A DNA stretch of 64,000 nt from Lutimonas vermicola (GCF_038433205.1 NZ_JBCDNA010000001.1:1-64000); one strand, 5' to 3'; positions 16,313-26,765 are shown, counted from the first letter of the stretch. Program-made: numbers and translations. The notes: generated by a model not told the origin, from the sequence alone.

Positions 16313-17641
16313 TTATTGCATGCCCTTCATCATCTGCATCATTTTTTTACCGCCGCCGCCTTGCATCATTTTCATCATTTTGCTCATCTGGTCAAATTGT
16401 TTCATCAATTGATTGACTTCCTGAACATTTGTTCCTGAACCTTTGGCGATTCTCTTTTTTCTACTTGCATTGATCAGGGAAGGAGTACTTCTTTCTGCCG
16501 GAGTCATTGAATGAATGATGGCTTCGATGCCTTTAAACGCATCATCATCAATATCTACATCTTTCATCATTTTTCCGGCACCCGGAATCATACCGACAAG
16601 ATCCTTCATGTTTCCCATTTTTTTGATCTGCTGGATCTGTTTTAGGAAATCATCGAATCCGAACTGGTTTTTGGCTATCTTCTTTTGAATTCTCCTGGCT
16701 TCTTCTTCATCGTATTGTTCCTGAGCGCGTTCCACAAGTGAAACAACATCTCCCATGCCAAGAATACGCTCGGCCATACGATCAGGGTGGAACACATCAA
16801 TGGCCTCCATTTTTTCACCTGTTCCAATGAACTTAATAGGTTTGTTCACAACAGATTTAATGGAAAGGGCAGCTCCACCACGCGTATCACCATCTAATTT
16901 TGTCAGGACGACCCCGTCAAAGTTAAGAATGTCATTAAACGCCTTGGCAGTATTCACGGCATCCTGACCAGTCATGGAATCAACAACAAAAAGAGTCTCC
17001 TGAGGCTCAACAGCTTTGTGAATATTGGAGATCTCTTTCATCATTTCCTCATCCACAGCCAAACGGCCGGCCGTATCGATGATCACTACATTTTTACCGG
17101 TAGATTTTGCATGCTTTATGGCATTCTGAGCAATTTCAACAGGATTCATATTGCCTTCTTCCGCGTATACTTCAACGCCTACCTGTTCTCCAACAACTTT
17201 TAACTGATTTATCGCAGCAGGTCGATACACGTCACACCCAACGAGCAAAACCTGTTTGGATTTCTTGGTCTTTAAAAAATTTGCGAGCTTTCCCGAAAAA
17301 GTAGTTTTCCCTGACCCTTGAAGGCCCGACATCAGAATTACCGTAGGAGATCCTTTGAGGTTGATCCCAACACTGTCTCCCCCCATCAACTCGGTAAGTT
17401 CGTCTTTTACGATCTTGACCATTAACTGGCCCGGATTAAGCGTGGTTAAAACGTCTTGACCCAATGCCTTTTCCTTTACGGTGCTCGTAAAGTTCTTGGC
17501 AATTTTGAAATTGACATCGGCGTCTAATAAAGCCCTTCTGACCTCTTTTAAAGTCTCCGCTACATTGATTTCAGTAATACTTCCATGCCCTTTAAGTACA
17601 TGAAAAGCCTTATCTAATTTATCACTTAAATTATTAAACAT
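16313..17641 (-). CDS. ffh: signal recognition particle GTPase Ffh
   Basis: Protein part of the signal recognition particle, which targets nascent membrane proteins to FtsY and the translocon. The 442-residue protein has the N domain, the GTPase motifs GLQGSGKTT (about 109-117), DTAGR, TKLDGD, and a methionine-rich M domain ending MMKMMQGGGGKKMM. TATCTTTG on the minus strand (17685-17692) is a likely -7 promoter element upstream. folD follows and may be co-transcribed. Confidence 0.98.
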   Translation of the reverse strand: MFNNLSDKLDKAFHVLKGHGSITEINVAETLKEVRRALLDADVNFKIAKNFTSTVKEKALGQDVLTTLNPGQLMVKIVKDELTELMGGDSVGINLKGSPTVILMSGLQGSGKTTFSGKLANFLKTKKSKQVLLVGCDVYRPAAINQLKVVGEQVGVEVYAEEGNMNPVEIAQNAIKHAKSTGKNVVIIDTAGRLAVDEEMMKEISNIHKAVEPQETLFVVDSMTGQDAVNTAKAFNDILNFDGVVLTKLDGDTRGGAALSIKSVVNKPIKFIGTGEKMEAIDVFHPDRMAERILGMGDVVSLVERAQEQYDEEEARRIQKKIAKNQFGFDDFLKQIQQIKKMGNMKDLVGMIPGAGKMMKDVDIDDDAFKGIEAIIHSMTPAERSTPSLINASRKKRIAKGSGTNVQEVNQLMKQFDQMSKMMKMMQGGGGKKMMQMMKGMQ

Positions 17642-17740
17642 AATTTCTTATTCTATTATATATAAACCTATTAATTACAGCAGGCAAAGATAAGAAATTA
17701 CTGATAAGATTTTGTTAAGAATAACTTGTATAATTAATTG

Positions 17741-18208
17741 CTATTCTGATTTTTTAAATCGTATGGAAGTCGTGTTCACGCAATAACGTTTTCCAGTAGT
17801 ATCAGCCGGTCCGTCATCAAATAGATGTCCGAGGTGTCCCTCACAATTTGTACAGATGATTTCGGTTCTGATCATTCCGTGACTTTTATCCAAAACATAT
17901 TCGACTGATCCTTTGATCGCATCATCAAAAGAGGGCCATCCACAATGAGATTCATATTTGGTTCCTGACTCAAAAAGCTGAGCATCACAGGCTGCACAAT
18001 GGTAGGTTCCTTTTTCAAAGTGTTTGGTATAACCACCATCTCCCGGGCGATCTGTCCCTTTTTCTCTGAGCACATAATACTCTTGAGGACTAAGGATCTC
18101 TTTCCACTCTTGTTCGGTTTTAATTTCTTTTTTCTTCATGGTGTTTGTTTCTTGAGCTGATATCACGGAGCTTAGCAATATCAGTAATAAAAATGTTACT
18201 GTTTTCAT
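17741..18208 (-). CDS. msrB: peptide-methionine (R)-S-oxide reductase, exported
   Basis: Repairs methionine-R-sulfoxide in oxidised proteins. The 155-residue protein begins with a signal peptide (about 1-18), so it probably acts in the periplasm. Zinc-binding CAAC and CTNC pairs are present, and the catalytic Cys is in KRYCVNTTS (about C143). It overlaps the upstream alpha/beta hydrolase by four bases (ATGA), so the two form an operon. The electron donor for an exported MsrB is not evident here. Confidence 0.95.
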   Translation of the reverse strand: MKTVTFLLLILLSSVISAQETNTMKKKEIKTEQEWKEILSPQEYYVLREKGTDRPGDGGYTKHFEKGTYHCAACDAQLFESGTKYESHCGWPSFDDAIKGSVEYVLDKSHGMIRTEIICTNCEGHLGHLFDDGPADTTGKRYCVNTTSIRFKKSE

Positions 18209-19071
18209 TGTATAAAATCAATTATTCTTTGGGTCACAAAATTGTCTTTAAAAATACGATGATGACCAAGCCCATTTGTTATGAGAAGTTCACCATGCCT
18301 TAGACTTCGACGTATGGAATAGGCACTACTTACATCCACGTATTTATCATCACTATCATGGATGATCAAGGTGGGGACATCAATTTTCACGGCTTTGTGT
18401 TCAGAGGTAAGGCTATCTAATTTTTTATTGAATTTTTTCTCTGCCAAGGCAATCAGTTTGGTTGATATGACGGGTTTTAATTCCATCTTTTGAACCAGAT
18501 AATTAAATATTTGAGGAATTGAATTATCAGCTCCAATGGTAACCAGTTTATTGACTTTTAATCCATCGGCTACGGCGTTGATTAAAGACATACCGCCAAA
18601 GGAATGCCCGACAGCCACATCGAATGGGCCATATGTAGTATTGATCACTTTAATGGTTTCGAGGAACTCAAGCATATTCGTTCTTTTACCCGAAGAGAGC
18701 CCATGAGCCGGTCCGTCAAAACTAACAACCATCATTCTGTTTTCCAGAATTTTATCGGCAATTTGGTATAATTGAGTCCCTCTTCCTGCCCAGCCGTGTA
18801 CCATCAACACCTTGGTTTTGGAATAGCCATAAATATAGACTTGTACCTCTTTGTCAATCCCGGGGATTTGTATTTTTTCTTTTTTGGCACTGTTTCTCAT
18901 TGTCAGTTCTCTTTCCGGTGTAGGATACTTTACAGGGGTAGAAAATAATTTTACCACAAACAAAGTAGCAAGGTCTTTTGAAAAAAATTGAACTATTTTA
19001 CCAAAAAGGATAATAGGCCTTGGAATTATCAGGGAATTATGATTTTTTGGTGATGGTTTTATTTTTGACAA
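18205..19071 (-). CDS. alpha/beta hydrolase
   Basis: A 288-residue alpha/beta hydrolase. The oxyanion region VHGWAGRGTQ, nucleophile elbow GHSFGG, acid residue in HDSDDKYVDV and final His in GLGHHRIF make a complete triad. The N-terminus has hydrophobic stretches (residues about 17-45), so membrane association is possible. It is co-transcribed with msrB through a 4-base overlap. The substrate is unknown. Confidence 0.85.
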   Translation of the reverse strand: MSKIKPSPKNHNSLIIPRPIILFGKIVQFFSKDLATLFVVKLFSTPVKYPTPERELTMRNSAKKEKIQIPGIDKEVQVYIYGYSKTKVLMVHGWAGRGTQLYQIADKILENRMMVVSFDGPAHGLSSGKRTNMLEFLETIKVINTTYGPFDVAVGHSFGGMSLINAVADGLKVNKLVTIGADNSIPQIFNYLVQKMELKPVISTKLIALAEKKFNKKLDSLTSEHKAVKIDVPTLIIHDSDDKYVDVSSAYSIRRSLRHGELLITNGLGHHRIFKDNFVTQRIIDFIQ

Positions 19072-19278
19072 CTTAGGCTTTTTAAGAATAATAAGACATT
19101 TTGAATCTTTTTACTGCCGCGTTTTACATTTTTCTGAAAACCGGAAAAGATTCTTTTTTGCCTCCGCAAATCTACAGAATTTATGATTGAAATAAAATCA
19201 AGTCTTTTGATGATTTCAGTAAGCTTAAAAAGATAAAAAATTGTAAATTCACTTTCTTAATATCTAAACGGCTAACCT

Positions 19279-20583
19279 ATGCTCCAGAAAGGAGATAAAA
19301 AACTGACCCATAGCTGGGCTTTTTACGATTGGGCCAATTCAGTCTACTCCCTGGTTATCAGTACAGCTGTTTTCCCGATTTACTATGAAACTATAACTCA
19401 TACCGAAACCGGCTTGGTATATTTTTTTGGGATGCAGTTCAACAACACTACTTTATACACCTATGCGCTGTCTTTTTCGTTCCTTATTGTGGCATTAATT
19501 TCGCCAATACTATCAGGAATTGCCGATTATGTGGGTAATAAGAAATCATATATGCAGTTCTTCTGTTATTTTGGTTCTATCAGCGTGATGTGTCTTTATT
19601 TTTTTGATAGTATTGATACGCTTTGGATCGGAATCTTGTTTTCTGTTTTTGCGAGTATTGGTTTTTGGGGAAGTTTGGTTTTTTATAATGCGTATTTGCC
19701 TGAAGTGGCATATAGTGATCAACAGGATCATGTAAGTGCTCTGGGTTTTATCTATGGATATATCGGATCGGTAATTCTTTTGGTATTTAATTTGTCCATG
19801 GTTATGAAACCGGAGTGGTATGGTATTTCTGAACCCGGAATGGCACCTCGGATATCATTTCTTACAGTAGGAGTCTGGTGGATGGGCTTTGCTCAGGTAA
19901 CTTTTAACAGACTCCCGGACCATATACAACCCCGGAAGCCAAAGACTGATTATTTTTTTAAAGGTTATCAGGAATTAAAGAAAGTAGTTGAGGAATTAAA
20001 GGATCAACCTGTTTTGCTCAATTTTTTAACCTCTTTCTTTTTATACAGCGTTGGGGTGCAGTCAATCATTTTACTGGCTACTATTTATGGAAAGTCAGAA
20101 ATAGGACTCTCAACGAGCAGTTTAATTTTGACCATAATTGTCATTCAACTTGTTGGTATCGCGGGAGCATATTTGTTTTCAAACCTGTCGAGAAAGATAG
20201 GAAATATCACTACCCTGAAAATTACCATTGTGATTTGGACATTGGCGAGCCTAAGTGCTTATTTTCTTGAGAAGGATGATCCTAATGTTCAAATAAAATT
20301 TTATGTGATAAGCGGATTTATAGGTTTGGTGCTTGGAGCCATTCAAACCTTGTCTCGCTCGACTTATTCTAAATTGCTTCCTGAAGACACAAGTGATCCG
20401 ACCACTTATTTTAGTTTTTTTGATGTAACAGAAAAAGTGGCAATTGTATGGGGAACTTTTATTTTTGGACTTGCTGTGGCTATCACAGAGTCTATGAGAT
20501 TGTCTATCCTGCTGCTCTGTGTATTTTTTGTCGCTAGTTTTGTGGTACTGAGTTTTATGAAAAAAACCAAATACGTAGGTTGA
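19279..20583 (+). CDS. MFS transporter, UMF1 family
   Basis: Inner-membrane transporter of 434 residues with about 12 hydrophobic segments. The N-terminal block SWAFYDWANSVYS is diagnostic of the UMF1 (Atg22-like) branch of the major facilitator superfamily. The substrate is unknown; relatives have been linked to amino-acid or metabolite efflux. The stop codon overlaps the ATG of lhgO by one base, suggesting a joint unit. Confidence 0.88.
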   Translation: MLQKGDKKLTHSWAFYDWANSVYSLVISTAVFPIYYETITHTETGLVYFFGMQFNNTTLYTYALSFSFLIVALISPILSGIADYVGNKKSYMQFFCYFGSISVMCLYFFDSIDTLWIGILFSVFASIGFWGSLVFYNAYLPEVAYSDQQDHVSALGFIYGYIGSVILLVFNLSMVMKPEWYGISEPGMAPRISFLTVGVWWMGFAQVTFNRLPDHIQPRKPKTDYFFKGYQELKKVVEELKDQPVLLNFLTSFFLYSVGVQSIILLATIYGKSEIGLSTSSLILTIIVIQLVGIAGAYLFSNLSRKIGNITTLKITIVIWTLASLSAYFLEKDDPNVQIKFYVISGFIGLVLGAIQTLSRSTYSKLLPEDTSDPTTYFSFFDVTEKVAIVWGTFIFGLAVAITESMRLSILLLCVFFVASFVVLSFMKKTKYVG

Positions 20584-21788
20584 TGACTTCTACCAAAACT
20601 TTTGATTTTGTTGTGATAGGTGGAGGCATTGTAGGAACGGCAACTGCCTATAAGTTAAGTTTGAAATTCCCTGAAAAATCCATTGCTCTTATAGAAAAGG
20701 AAAAAGAGCTCGGGAGCCATCAAACCGGGAGGAATTCTGGAGTAATCCATTCCGGAATTTATTATAAACCCGGTTCCCTAAAAGCCGAGAATTGCAGGAT
20801 AGGAAGAGAACAGCTGGTTGAATTCTCTAAGGAACATTCGATTGATCACCGTATCTGCGGAAAAATCATTGTGGCCACTGATAAAGACGAAATACCTTTG
20901 CTGGAGAAAATTTTCAAAAATGGTGTGGTGAACCAAACTCCCGGAATAAAAATGATCGATGCGTCAGAAATTGAGAAGAAGGAACCCTATATCAAAGGTG
21001 TAAAAGCGCTTTGGGTGCCTACGGCGGGGATCATTGATTATGTGGCAGTTGTGAGGAAATTCACGGAGCTTGTTCTAGGAACAAATGATCATAATCAACT
21101 CTTCCTCTCAGAAAAGGTCATTGACCTTAAAAGAACTGGGGGAAAGGTTCTAATTGGTACCGATAAACAAACGATCTTAGCGAAAAAGGTAATTGCATGC
21201 GGGGGGCTTTTTTCAGACAGACTGGCTAAATTGGATGATGTAAAGCTTGATATGCAGATTGTAGGATTCAGAGGCGATTATTATGAATTTAAGGAACAGG
21301 CAAAACATAAGGTAAATAATTTGATCTATCCGGTTCCTGATCCAAAATATCCCTTTTTAGGAGTTCATTTTACGCCAATGATAGGAGGGAAGATCGAGTG
21401 TGGCCCGAATGCTGTTTTTACATTTAAAAGGGAAGGTTATGCCAAAACCAGTTTTAATCTTAAAGATTGTTTACAAGCCCTTAGCTATAAAGGTACAATC
21501 AGGCTTTTTGCAAAAAACTGGGCAAAGGGAATTGAAGAATACAGAAGGGCTTTTTCTAAAAAGTTATTTGTAAAAGAATTGCAGCGCATGATGCCTTCGA
21601 TTTCAGCGCATGATGTGGTTGCTACTCGCTCAGGAGTCAGGGCGCAGGCCGTTGGAAGGGAAGGCCAGATGATTGACGATTTTAAGATCATTCGCTCCCG
21701 GGGTGTTATCCATGTAATTAACGCTCCGTCACCTGCTGCCACAGCATGCATGGCCATCGCAGATGAAATTCTGGCTGAGATGGGTTGA
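20583..21788 (+). CDS. lhgO: L-2-hydroxyglutarate oxidase
   Basis: FAD-dependent oxidase or dehydrogenase of 401 residues that returns L-2-hydroxyglutarate to 2-oxoglutarate, a metabolite-repair reaction. The dinucleotide motif VIGGGIVGTATA is at the N-terminus. GRNSGVIHSGIYY and the C-terminal TRSGVRAQAV and APSPAATACMAIA blocks are typical of LhgO. The ATG overlaps the stop codon of the transporter; a TTG one codon earlier is less likely. Confidence 0.92.
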   Translation: MTSTKTFDFVVIGGGIVGTATAYKLSLKFPEKSIALIEKEKELGSHQTGRNSGVIHSGIYYKPGSLKAENCRIGREQLVEFSKEHSIDHRICGKIIVATDKDEIPLLEKIFKNGVVNQTPGIKMIDASEIEKKEPYIKGVKALWVPTAGIIDYVAVVRKFTELVLGTNDHNQLFLSEKVIDLKRTGGKVLIGTDKQTILAKKVIACGGLFSDRLAKLDDVKLDMQIVGFRGDYYEFKEQAKHKVNNLIYPVPDPKYPFLGVHFTPMIGGKIECGPNAVFTFKREGYAKTSFNLKDCLQALSYKGTIRLFAKNWAKGIEEYRRAFSKKLFVKELQRMMPSISAHDVVATRSGVRAQAVGREGQMIDDFKIIRSRGVIHVINAPSPAATACMAIADEILAEMG

Positions 21789-21831
21789 ACATAGAATTCA
21801 CCCCTGAAGGGTTTCTCTTAAATACAATATT

Positions 21832-22647
21832 CTATTTTTGAATGTGCACGTCCATTTGTGGGAATGGAATACTAATACCCTCTGCATTAAAAGTATTATA
21901 GGTTTTTTCATTGATATCAAAAAACACACCCCAATAATCTTCGGCTTTCACCCAGACCCTTGCAGTGAGATTAACAGAACTGTCAGCCATTTCAGACAAA
22001 CCTACAAAATAGGCTGGATCAGTCAGAATTCTTTTGTCTTCCTTAAATAAATTAAAAAGAATTTTACGGGCTATATCCACATTGTCTCCATAAGCGATTC
22101 CAAAAGAAAAATCAACCCTTCTTGTAGGTTCAGTTGAATAATTTACCATGGAGCCTGTTGAAAGAGGGCCATTGGGAATGATAACAGTTTTGTTATCCGC
22201 TGTTAAAAGGATCGTGTTAAAAATCTGTATTTCTTTTACAACTCCTGCGTGACCTTGTGCATCAATAAAATCTCCAACCTTATAAGGTTTGAACAAAAGG
22301 ATAATCACACCTCCTGCAAAGTTTTGTAAAGTACCTGATAGTGCCATACCAACCGCAAGACCGGCAGCACCCAGGACTGCTATAAAGGAAGTCATTTGTA
22401 CGCCCAGCATGCCCAAAACACTGATGATAAGCATGATTTTTAACAGCATTCCCACCAAGCTCTTTAAAAAAGGCTTCAGTGAAGCGTCTGTTTCTCTTTT
22501 ATCGAGCATTTTTGAAAATGATCCCAGGATAAATTTTATAACAAAACTACCGACGATCCAAACCAGAATTCCTCCTATAAGTTTTGGCCCGTAGGTAAAG
22601 ATTAAATTGCTTAGTTGCTCCAATAAATTATTCATATTTATTTCCAT
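21832..22647 (-). CDS. mscS: small-conductance mechanosensitive channel
   Basis: Inner-membrane tension-gated channel of 271 residues for release of solutes on osmotic down-shock. Three hydrophobic segments (about 15-35, 65-85, 90-115) are followed by the beta domain. The pore-lining third helix contains the GAAGLAVGMALSGTLQNFAGGV motif in part (GLAVGMALSGTL), and the region VGDFIDAQGHAGVVKEI is conserved. An ATG four codons in is an alternative start. Confidence 0.94.
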   Translation of the reverse strand: MEINMNNLLEQLSNLIFTYGPKLIGGILVWIVGSFVIKFILGSFSKMLDKRETDASLKPFLKSLVGMLLKIMLIISVLGMLGVQMTSFIAVLGAAGLAVGMALSGTLQNFAGGVIILLFKPYKVGDFIDAQGHAGVVKEIQIFNTILLTADNKTVIIPNGPLSTGSMVNYSTEPTRRVDFSFGIAYGDNVDIARKILFNLFKEDKRILTDPAYFVGLSEMADSSVNLTARVWVKAEDYWGVFFDINEKTYNTFNAEGISIPFPQMDVHIQK

Positions 22648-22689
22648 TATTGATAGATGGTTAAAATTTAAAAATGATTTAAACTGATA

Positions 22690-23739
22690 TTAATGTCTTG
22701 TTCTCATCGGACTTGAACGAGGTGCTGAACTTCTGCTGGAACTAGGCCTTGCCCTTGATCCTGAAGAAGAGGGTCTGGAACTTGGTCTGGTGGTTGAGGG
22801 TCTCGTTCTTGGTCTCGAAGCAGATGGCTTGGTGCTTGGCCTGGTCGAAGGTCTTGTACTCGGCCTTGCATTTGGTTTTGTGCTTGGTTTTGCATTTGGC
22901 CTTTGAGCAGGTTTAGTAGCCGGTTTTTGAACCGGCCTGCCAGAAGATTTATATCCTCGGTCGGTATTAACACCTCTATCGGCAGGTTTTGCTTTCCGCT
23001 TGTTTGCCAATTCATTTCTGTTGCTGACTCCGGGATTTCTTCTGTCAAAACTCTTGTCAGGGTTATTTTGAAAATAAGCGTTATTTCTGCTGCTTTGTCT
23101 AACGTTGTTATTGATTCTTACATTGTTCCGGTTATAAGTGTTGTTAATGTTGACATGAACATGAACATTTCTGCGATATGCGTAAGGAGCAATAGGTCGC
23201 CATGGTATGAAGTAGGGTGGTCTGTATCCCCAATACCAAGGAGAATACCAAGGTCTGTAAGCTGCAACCCAAAATAACGTAAAGAATACAGGAACTACGG
23301 GATAATAAGGTGTAATATAATAATTTGGGCCATACATATCGACATTGCCCACTACCTGAACCTGGGTGGTGCCCTTGGAATCTTTTTGTACGTCTATGAC
23401 TGCGACCTCCTGATATTGATCCTTGCCGATAACGGCCTGGATTGAAATGCTATGAACATTTTTTTCGGCTGTCTCCATGACCCTTAAATAATCTACTTCT
23501 CCGTCGTTATTAAGATCGAGATTTGAAATTTTTGTACTCGGATCATTCAGTCTTTTCTCAAAATCTTCTAGATCCTTAGATTCGCCAAACACCGAGGCTA
23601 CGGCTTCCAGGTCAAGGTTATCGCTTATATCGTCATTGTTGGCTGAAATAGTCGTGACATCCTGGGCATATGTTTCAGAGCCTGCATGTGCCAATAACAC
23701 AAAGAAGGTTAGAAAAAAATATTTAGGTAAAATATGCAT
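22690..23739 (-). CDS. secreted protein with EF-hand-like motif and basic Pro/Ser/Arg repeat tail
   Basis: An exported protein of 349 residues from the preferred ATG, which begins a clean signal peptide (MHILPKYFF to about residue 26); a start ten codons earlier is possible. Near residue 75 DLNNDGEVDYLRV resembles a calcium-binding loop. A hydrophobic Tyr/Trp/Pro-rich central block (YYPVVPVF to WGYRPPYF) is followed by an Asn/Arg-rich region. The last ~100 residues are low complexity and very basic, with repeats such as RPSTRPST and KPAT. I do not recognise a function; a cell-surface or polyanion-binding role is a guess. Confidence 0.7.
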   Translation of the reverse strand: MHILPKYFFLTFFVLLAHAGSETYAQDVTTISANNDDISDNLDLEAVASVFGESKDLEDFEKRLNDPSTKISNLDLNNDGEVDYLRVMETAEKNVHSISIQAVIGKDQYQEVAVIDVQKDSKGTTQVQVVGNVDMYGPNYYITPYYPVVPVFFTLFWVAAYRPWYSPWYWGYRPPYFIPWRPIAPYAYRRNVHVHVNINNTYNRNNVRINNNVRQSSRNNAYFQNNPDKSFDRRNPGVSNRNELANKRKAKPADRGVNTDRGYKSSGRPVQKPATKPAQRPNAKPSTKPNARPSTRPSTRPSTKPSASRPRTRPSTTRPSSRPSSSGSRARPSSSRSSAPRSSPMRTRH

Positions 23740-23887
23740 GGAAAATAGTGGCTTAGTAAATAATGACACACAAATATAAGAATTTACAATACGATTAAAA
23801 ATACTACATATAGAAAATATTTCTTTAGGATCTGTTCGCTGTTACAGAATACTATAAATTTGCAAAACAATCAACTAATATTTTTTT

Positions 23888-25252
23888 TTGAATCTTAAAA
23901 AATATACCTCCGAATTTCATTATAATTTTCAGCTGGCTATACCGGTGATGATAGGTCATTTGGGTCATGTCCTGGTCGGTTTGGCTGATAATATCATGGT
24001 GGGAAGACTGGGCGCAGCCCCTTTGGCTGCTGTTTCTTTAGGTAATAGTTTTGTGTTTATCGTCTTTTCACTAGGTATAGGTTTTTCCTTAGCGATTACA
24101 CCTTTGATTGCCGAGGCGGATGGTGAAAAAAACTTGGATAAGGGAAGAAAGTTATTTCAGCATAGTTTAATTCTTTGTGCCATCCTGGGTTTAACCATGT
24201 TTTTAATTTTGCTTATAGCCAGCCCCATCATGCGTTATATGGATCAGCCACCCGAGGTAGTTGCATTGGCTATGCCTTACCTGAAAATAGTTGCTTTTTC
24301 AATGATTCCCCTTATGGTTTTTCAGGCCTATAAACAATTTACTGACGGAATGGCTAAAACCAAGTATGGAATGCATGCAACCCTTTTGGCAAATATTGTA
24401 AATGTTATACTAAATTTTGTATTGATTTATGGCCTTTGGATTTTTCCTCGACTTGAATTGGTGGGGGCGGCCTACGGTACTTTGATTTCAAGGTTTGTGA
24501 TGATGATTTTTATGATTTGGATTCTCAATTCACGCGAGAAATTCAAGCCCTATTTCAAATGGTTGCACCTGGACGAAATCAAAAAACAACTATTCGGAAA
24601 AATCATCAATCTTGGCTTTCCTACAGCGATGCAAATGCTCTTTGAAGTAGGAGTGTTCACAGCAGCCATATGGTTGGCGGGTACCATGGGAACAATTGAT
24701 CAGGCTGCCAATCAGATTGCACTGAATGTATCTTCCATGACTTTTATGATCGCAGTTGGTCTTGGCGTTACAGCCACCATCAGGGTGGGTAATCAAAAAG
24801 GATTAAGGAATTTTTCTGAATTAAGAAGGGTAAGTCTTTCCATATTCCTTCAGGTTTTTATCATAGAATGTATTTTTGCAGTAGCTTTTATAGCATTGAA
24901 AGACTTTTTACCCATGGTATATATTGATAATGATGCCGTTGTGAATACAGCTGCATCCCTCTTGTTAATTGCCGGCCTTTTCCAGTTGTCTGATGGATTT
25001 CAGGTTGTGGTTTTAGGAGCATTAAGAGGATTACAGGATGTAAAGATTCCTACTTATATTACTTTTGTTGCCTATTGGATAGTCGGTTTCCCTATTTGTT
25101 ATATTTTAGGCAAGGTATTGGGCTATGGTTCACAGGGTATTTGGATTGGCTTACTCGCCGGATTGAGTATCTCAGCCGTTCTTTTGTATTTGAGGTTTAA
25201 TTATTTAACGAACAAGCTAATCGAAAAAGGTCAAAATGGGAATCGTATTTAA
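23888..25252 (+). CDS. MATE family efflux transporter
   Basis: Inner-membrane multidrug or metabolite exporter of 454 residues with about 12 membrane segments. The opening AIPVMIGHLGHVLVGLADNIMVGRLG is typical of NorM-like MATE proteins, usually coupled to sodium or protons. An in-frame stop lies just upstream (23876-23878) and no ATG precedes family homology, so TTG 23888 after a T-run is the likely start. The end overlaps the next flippase gene by 17 bases. Confidence 0.9.
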   Translation: MNLKKYTSEFHYNFQLAIPVMIGHLGHVLVGLADNIMVGRLGAAPLAAVSLGNSFVFIVFSLGIGFSLAITPLIAEADGEKNLDKGRKLFQHSLILCAILGLTMFLILLIASPIMRYMDQPPEVVALAMPYLKIVAFSMIPLMVFQAYKQFTDGMAKTKYGMHATLLANIVNVILNFVLIYGLWIFPRLELVGAAYGTLISRFVMMIFMIWILNSREKFKPYFKWLHLDEIKKQLFGKIINLGFPTAMQMLFEVGVFTAAIWLAGTMGTIDQAANQIALNVSSMTFMIAVGLGVTATIRVGNQKGLRNFSELRRVSLSIFLQVFIIECIFAVAFIALKDFLPMVYIDNDAVVNTAASLLLIAGLFQLSDGFQVVVLGALRGLQDVKIPTYITFVAYWIVGFPICYILGKVLGYGSQGIWIGLLAGLSISAVLLYLRFNYLTNKLIEKGQNGNRI

Positions 25253-26693
25253 ACAGTCTTTCAATAACACCCTGATTCTTTTTTTGGGATTTGCCATTGG
25301 TGGTATCAATGTACTTTTTTTATATACCCATTTTTTAGAAGCGGAATATTTCGGGTTGATTACTTTTTTACTTTCAAGTGCCAATATGATTATGCCTCTT
25401 CTTGTATTTGGGATGCAGCATACCATCATTAAATTCTTTTCGGCTTATCAGCATAAAGAAGAGCAGGATGGATTTTTATTGACAGCCTTGTTGCTGCCCA
25501 TGCTGATTATTATCCCACTTTCAATAATTGGCGTTTTGTTTTATCACCAGATTGCTGAGTACCTCGCGAGGGAGAATATAATTATTGAAAAATATACCTA
25601 TACCATTTTCTTCACTTCAATTTTTATGGGATATTTTGAAATATTTTACGCCTGGAGCCGGGTTCAGATGAGGTCTGTTTTTGGTAATTTCATCAAGGAG
25701 GTCTTTGCCAGAATATGTATTTCATTTTTATTACTGGCAGTTTTTCTTGATTGGATCGATGGAGAACAATTTGTATATGCCGTGGTTATCGTGTATTTCC
25801 TTCGAATGATCATCATGAAACTGTATGCATTTCGTATATATTTTCCAGAAATCAAATGGACAGGGCTTCCTAAAAATATTAAGCAAATCCTGTCGTTTTC
25901 TCTGTATATAATTATGGCAGGGTCTGCCGGGACGATCTTATTGGAAATCGATAAGTTCATGATTCCTCAAATGAAGCAAATTGCAGAGGTGGCTTATTAT
26001 TCTGTAGGGGTATATATCGCATCGGTAATCGGCATCCCGTCGAGGGCGATGCAGCAGATCATTAACCCCATTACGGCAAGAGAGCTCAACAGGAATAACT
26101 TGGAGGAAGTAAAAAGTTTATACAAGAAAAGTTCCTTGAATTTATTGATTGTAGGAGGCTTGTTGTTTTTGTTAATCAATACAAATATCCAGGAGTTATA
26201 CAAGATTATTGACAAGCCTGAGTACACTGTCGGTATATATGTAGTGCTGGTGATAAGCATTTCAGAATTGATCAAGCTTTCCTTGGGTACAAACGGAGCA
26301 ATACTGACGAACTCCAGGTATTATCGCATTCTTTTTTACTACGCCATAGGCATGGCTGTTAGCGTGGTGATATTAAACAGGATACTGATAGATTATATGG
26401 GTATTCAAGGCGCTGCTCTGGCGACACTAATAGTAGTATTGATTTTTTCTCTCTTAAGAATTTTCTATGTGAACATGAAAATGAAGATGCAGCCTTTTGG
26501 TTCAAAAACCGGGTTACTTCTTATAGTTATAGGAGCATTGTTTTTTGTATTTTATTTTGTTCCCCTGCCATTTAACGCTTATTTGAATATTTTGATCAGA
26601 AGTTGCCTTGTTACAGGGGTTTTTATATACCTGGTGATCAAATTAAAGCTATCGTCCGAAATGAATCAGGTATTTGATAAATATTTAGGCTGA
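25236..26693 (+). CDS. polysaccharide/lipid-linked oligosaccharide flippase (Wzx/MOP superfamily)
   Basis: Inner-membrane protein of 485 residues with about 14 hydrophobic segments, of the polysaccharide biosynthesis branch of the MOP exporter superfamily. It probably moves lipid-linked sugar units across the inner membrane. The ATG lies inside the upstream MATE gene, so translation is coupled. No glycosyltransferases adjoin it, so the glycan served is not evident. Confidence 0.85.
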   Translation: MGIVFKQSFNNTLILFLGFAIGGINVLFLYTHFLEAEYFGLITFLLSSANMIMPLLVFGMQHTIIKFFSAYQHKEEQDGFLLTALLLPMLIIIPLSIIGVLFYHQIAEYLARENIIIEKYTYTIFFTSIFMGYFEIFYAWSRVQMRSVFGNFIKEVFARICISFLLLAVFLDWIDGEQFVYAVVIVYFLRMIIMKLYAFRIYFPEIKWTGLPKNIKQILSFSLYIIMAGSAGTILLEIDKFMIPQMKQIAEVAYYSVGVYIASVIGIPSRAMQQIINPITARELNRNNLEEVKSLYKKSSLNLLIVGGLLFLLINTNIQELYKIIDKPEYTVGIYVVLVISISELIKLSLGTNGAILTNSRYYRILFYYAIGMAVSVVILNRILIDYMGIQGAALATLIVVLIFSLLRIFYVNMKMKMQPFGSKTGLLLIVIGALFFVFYFVPLPFNAYLNILIRSCLVTGVFIYLVIKLKLSSEMNQVFDKYLG

Positions 26694-26765
26694 TTAAACT
26701 TTCCCGTTATCAAAACATTTACGAAATTTGAGTGTTTTAAAAGTAATTTTTTTCTAAGGCTGACG

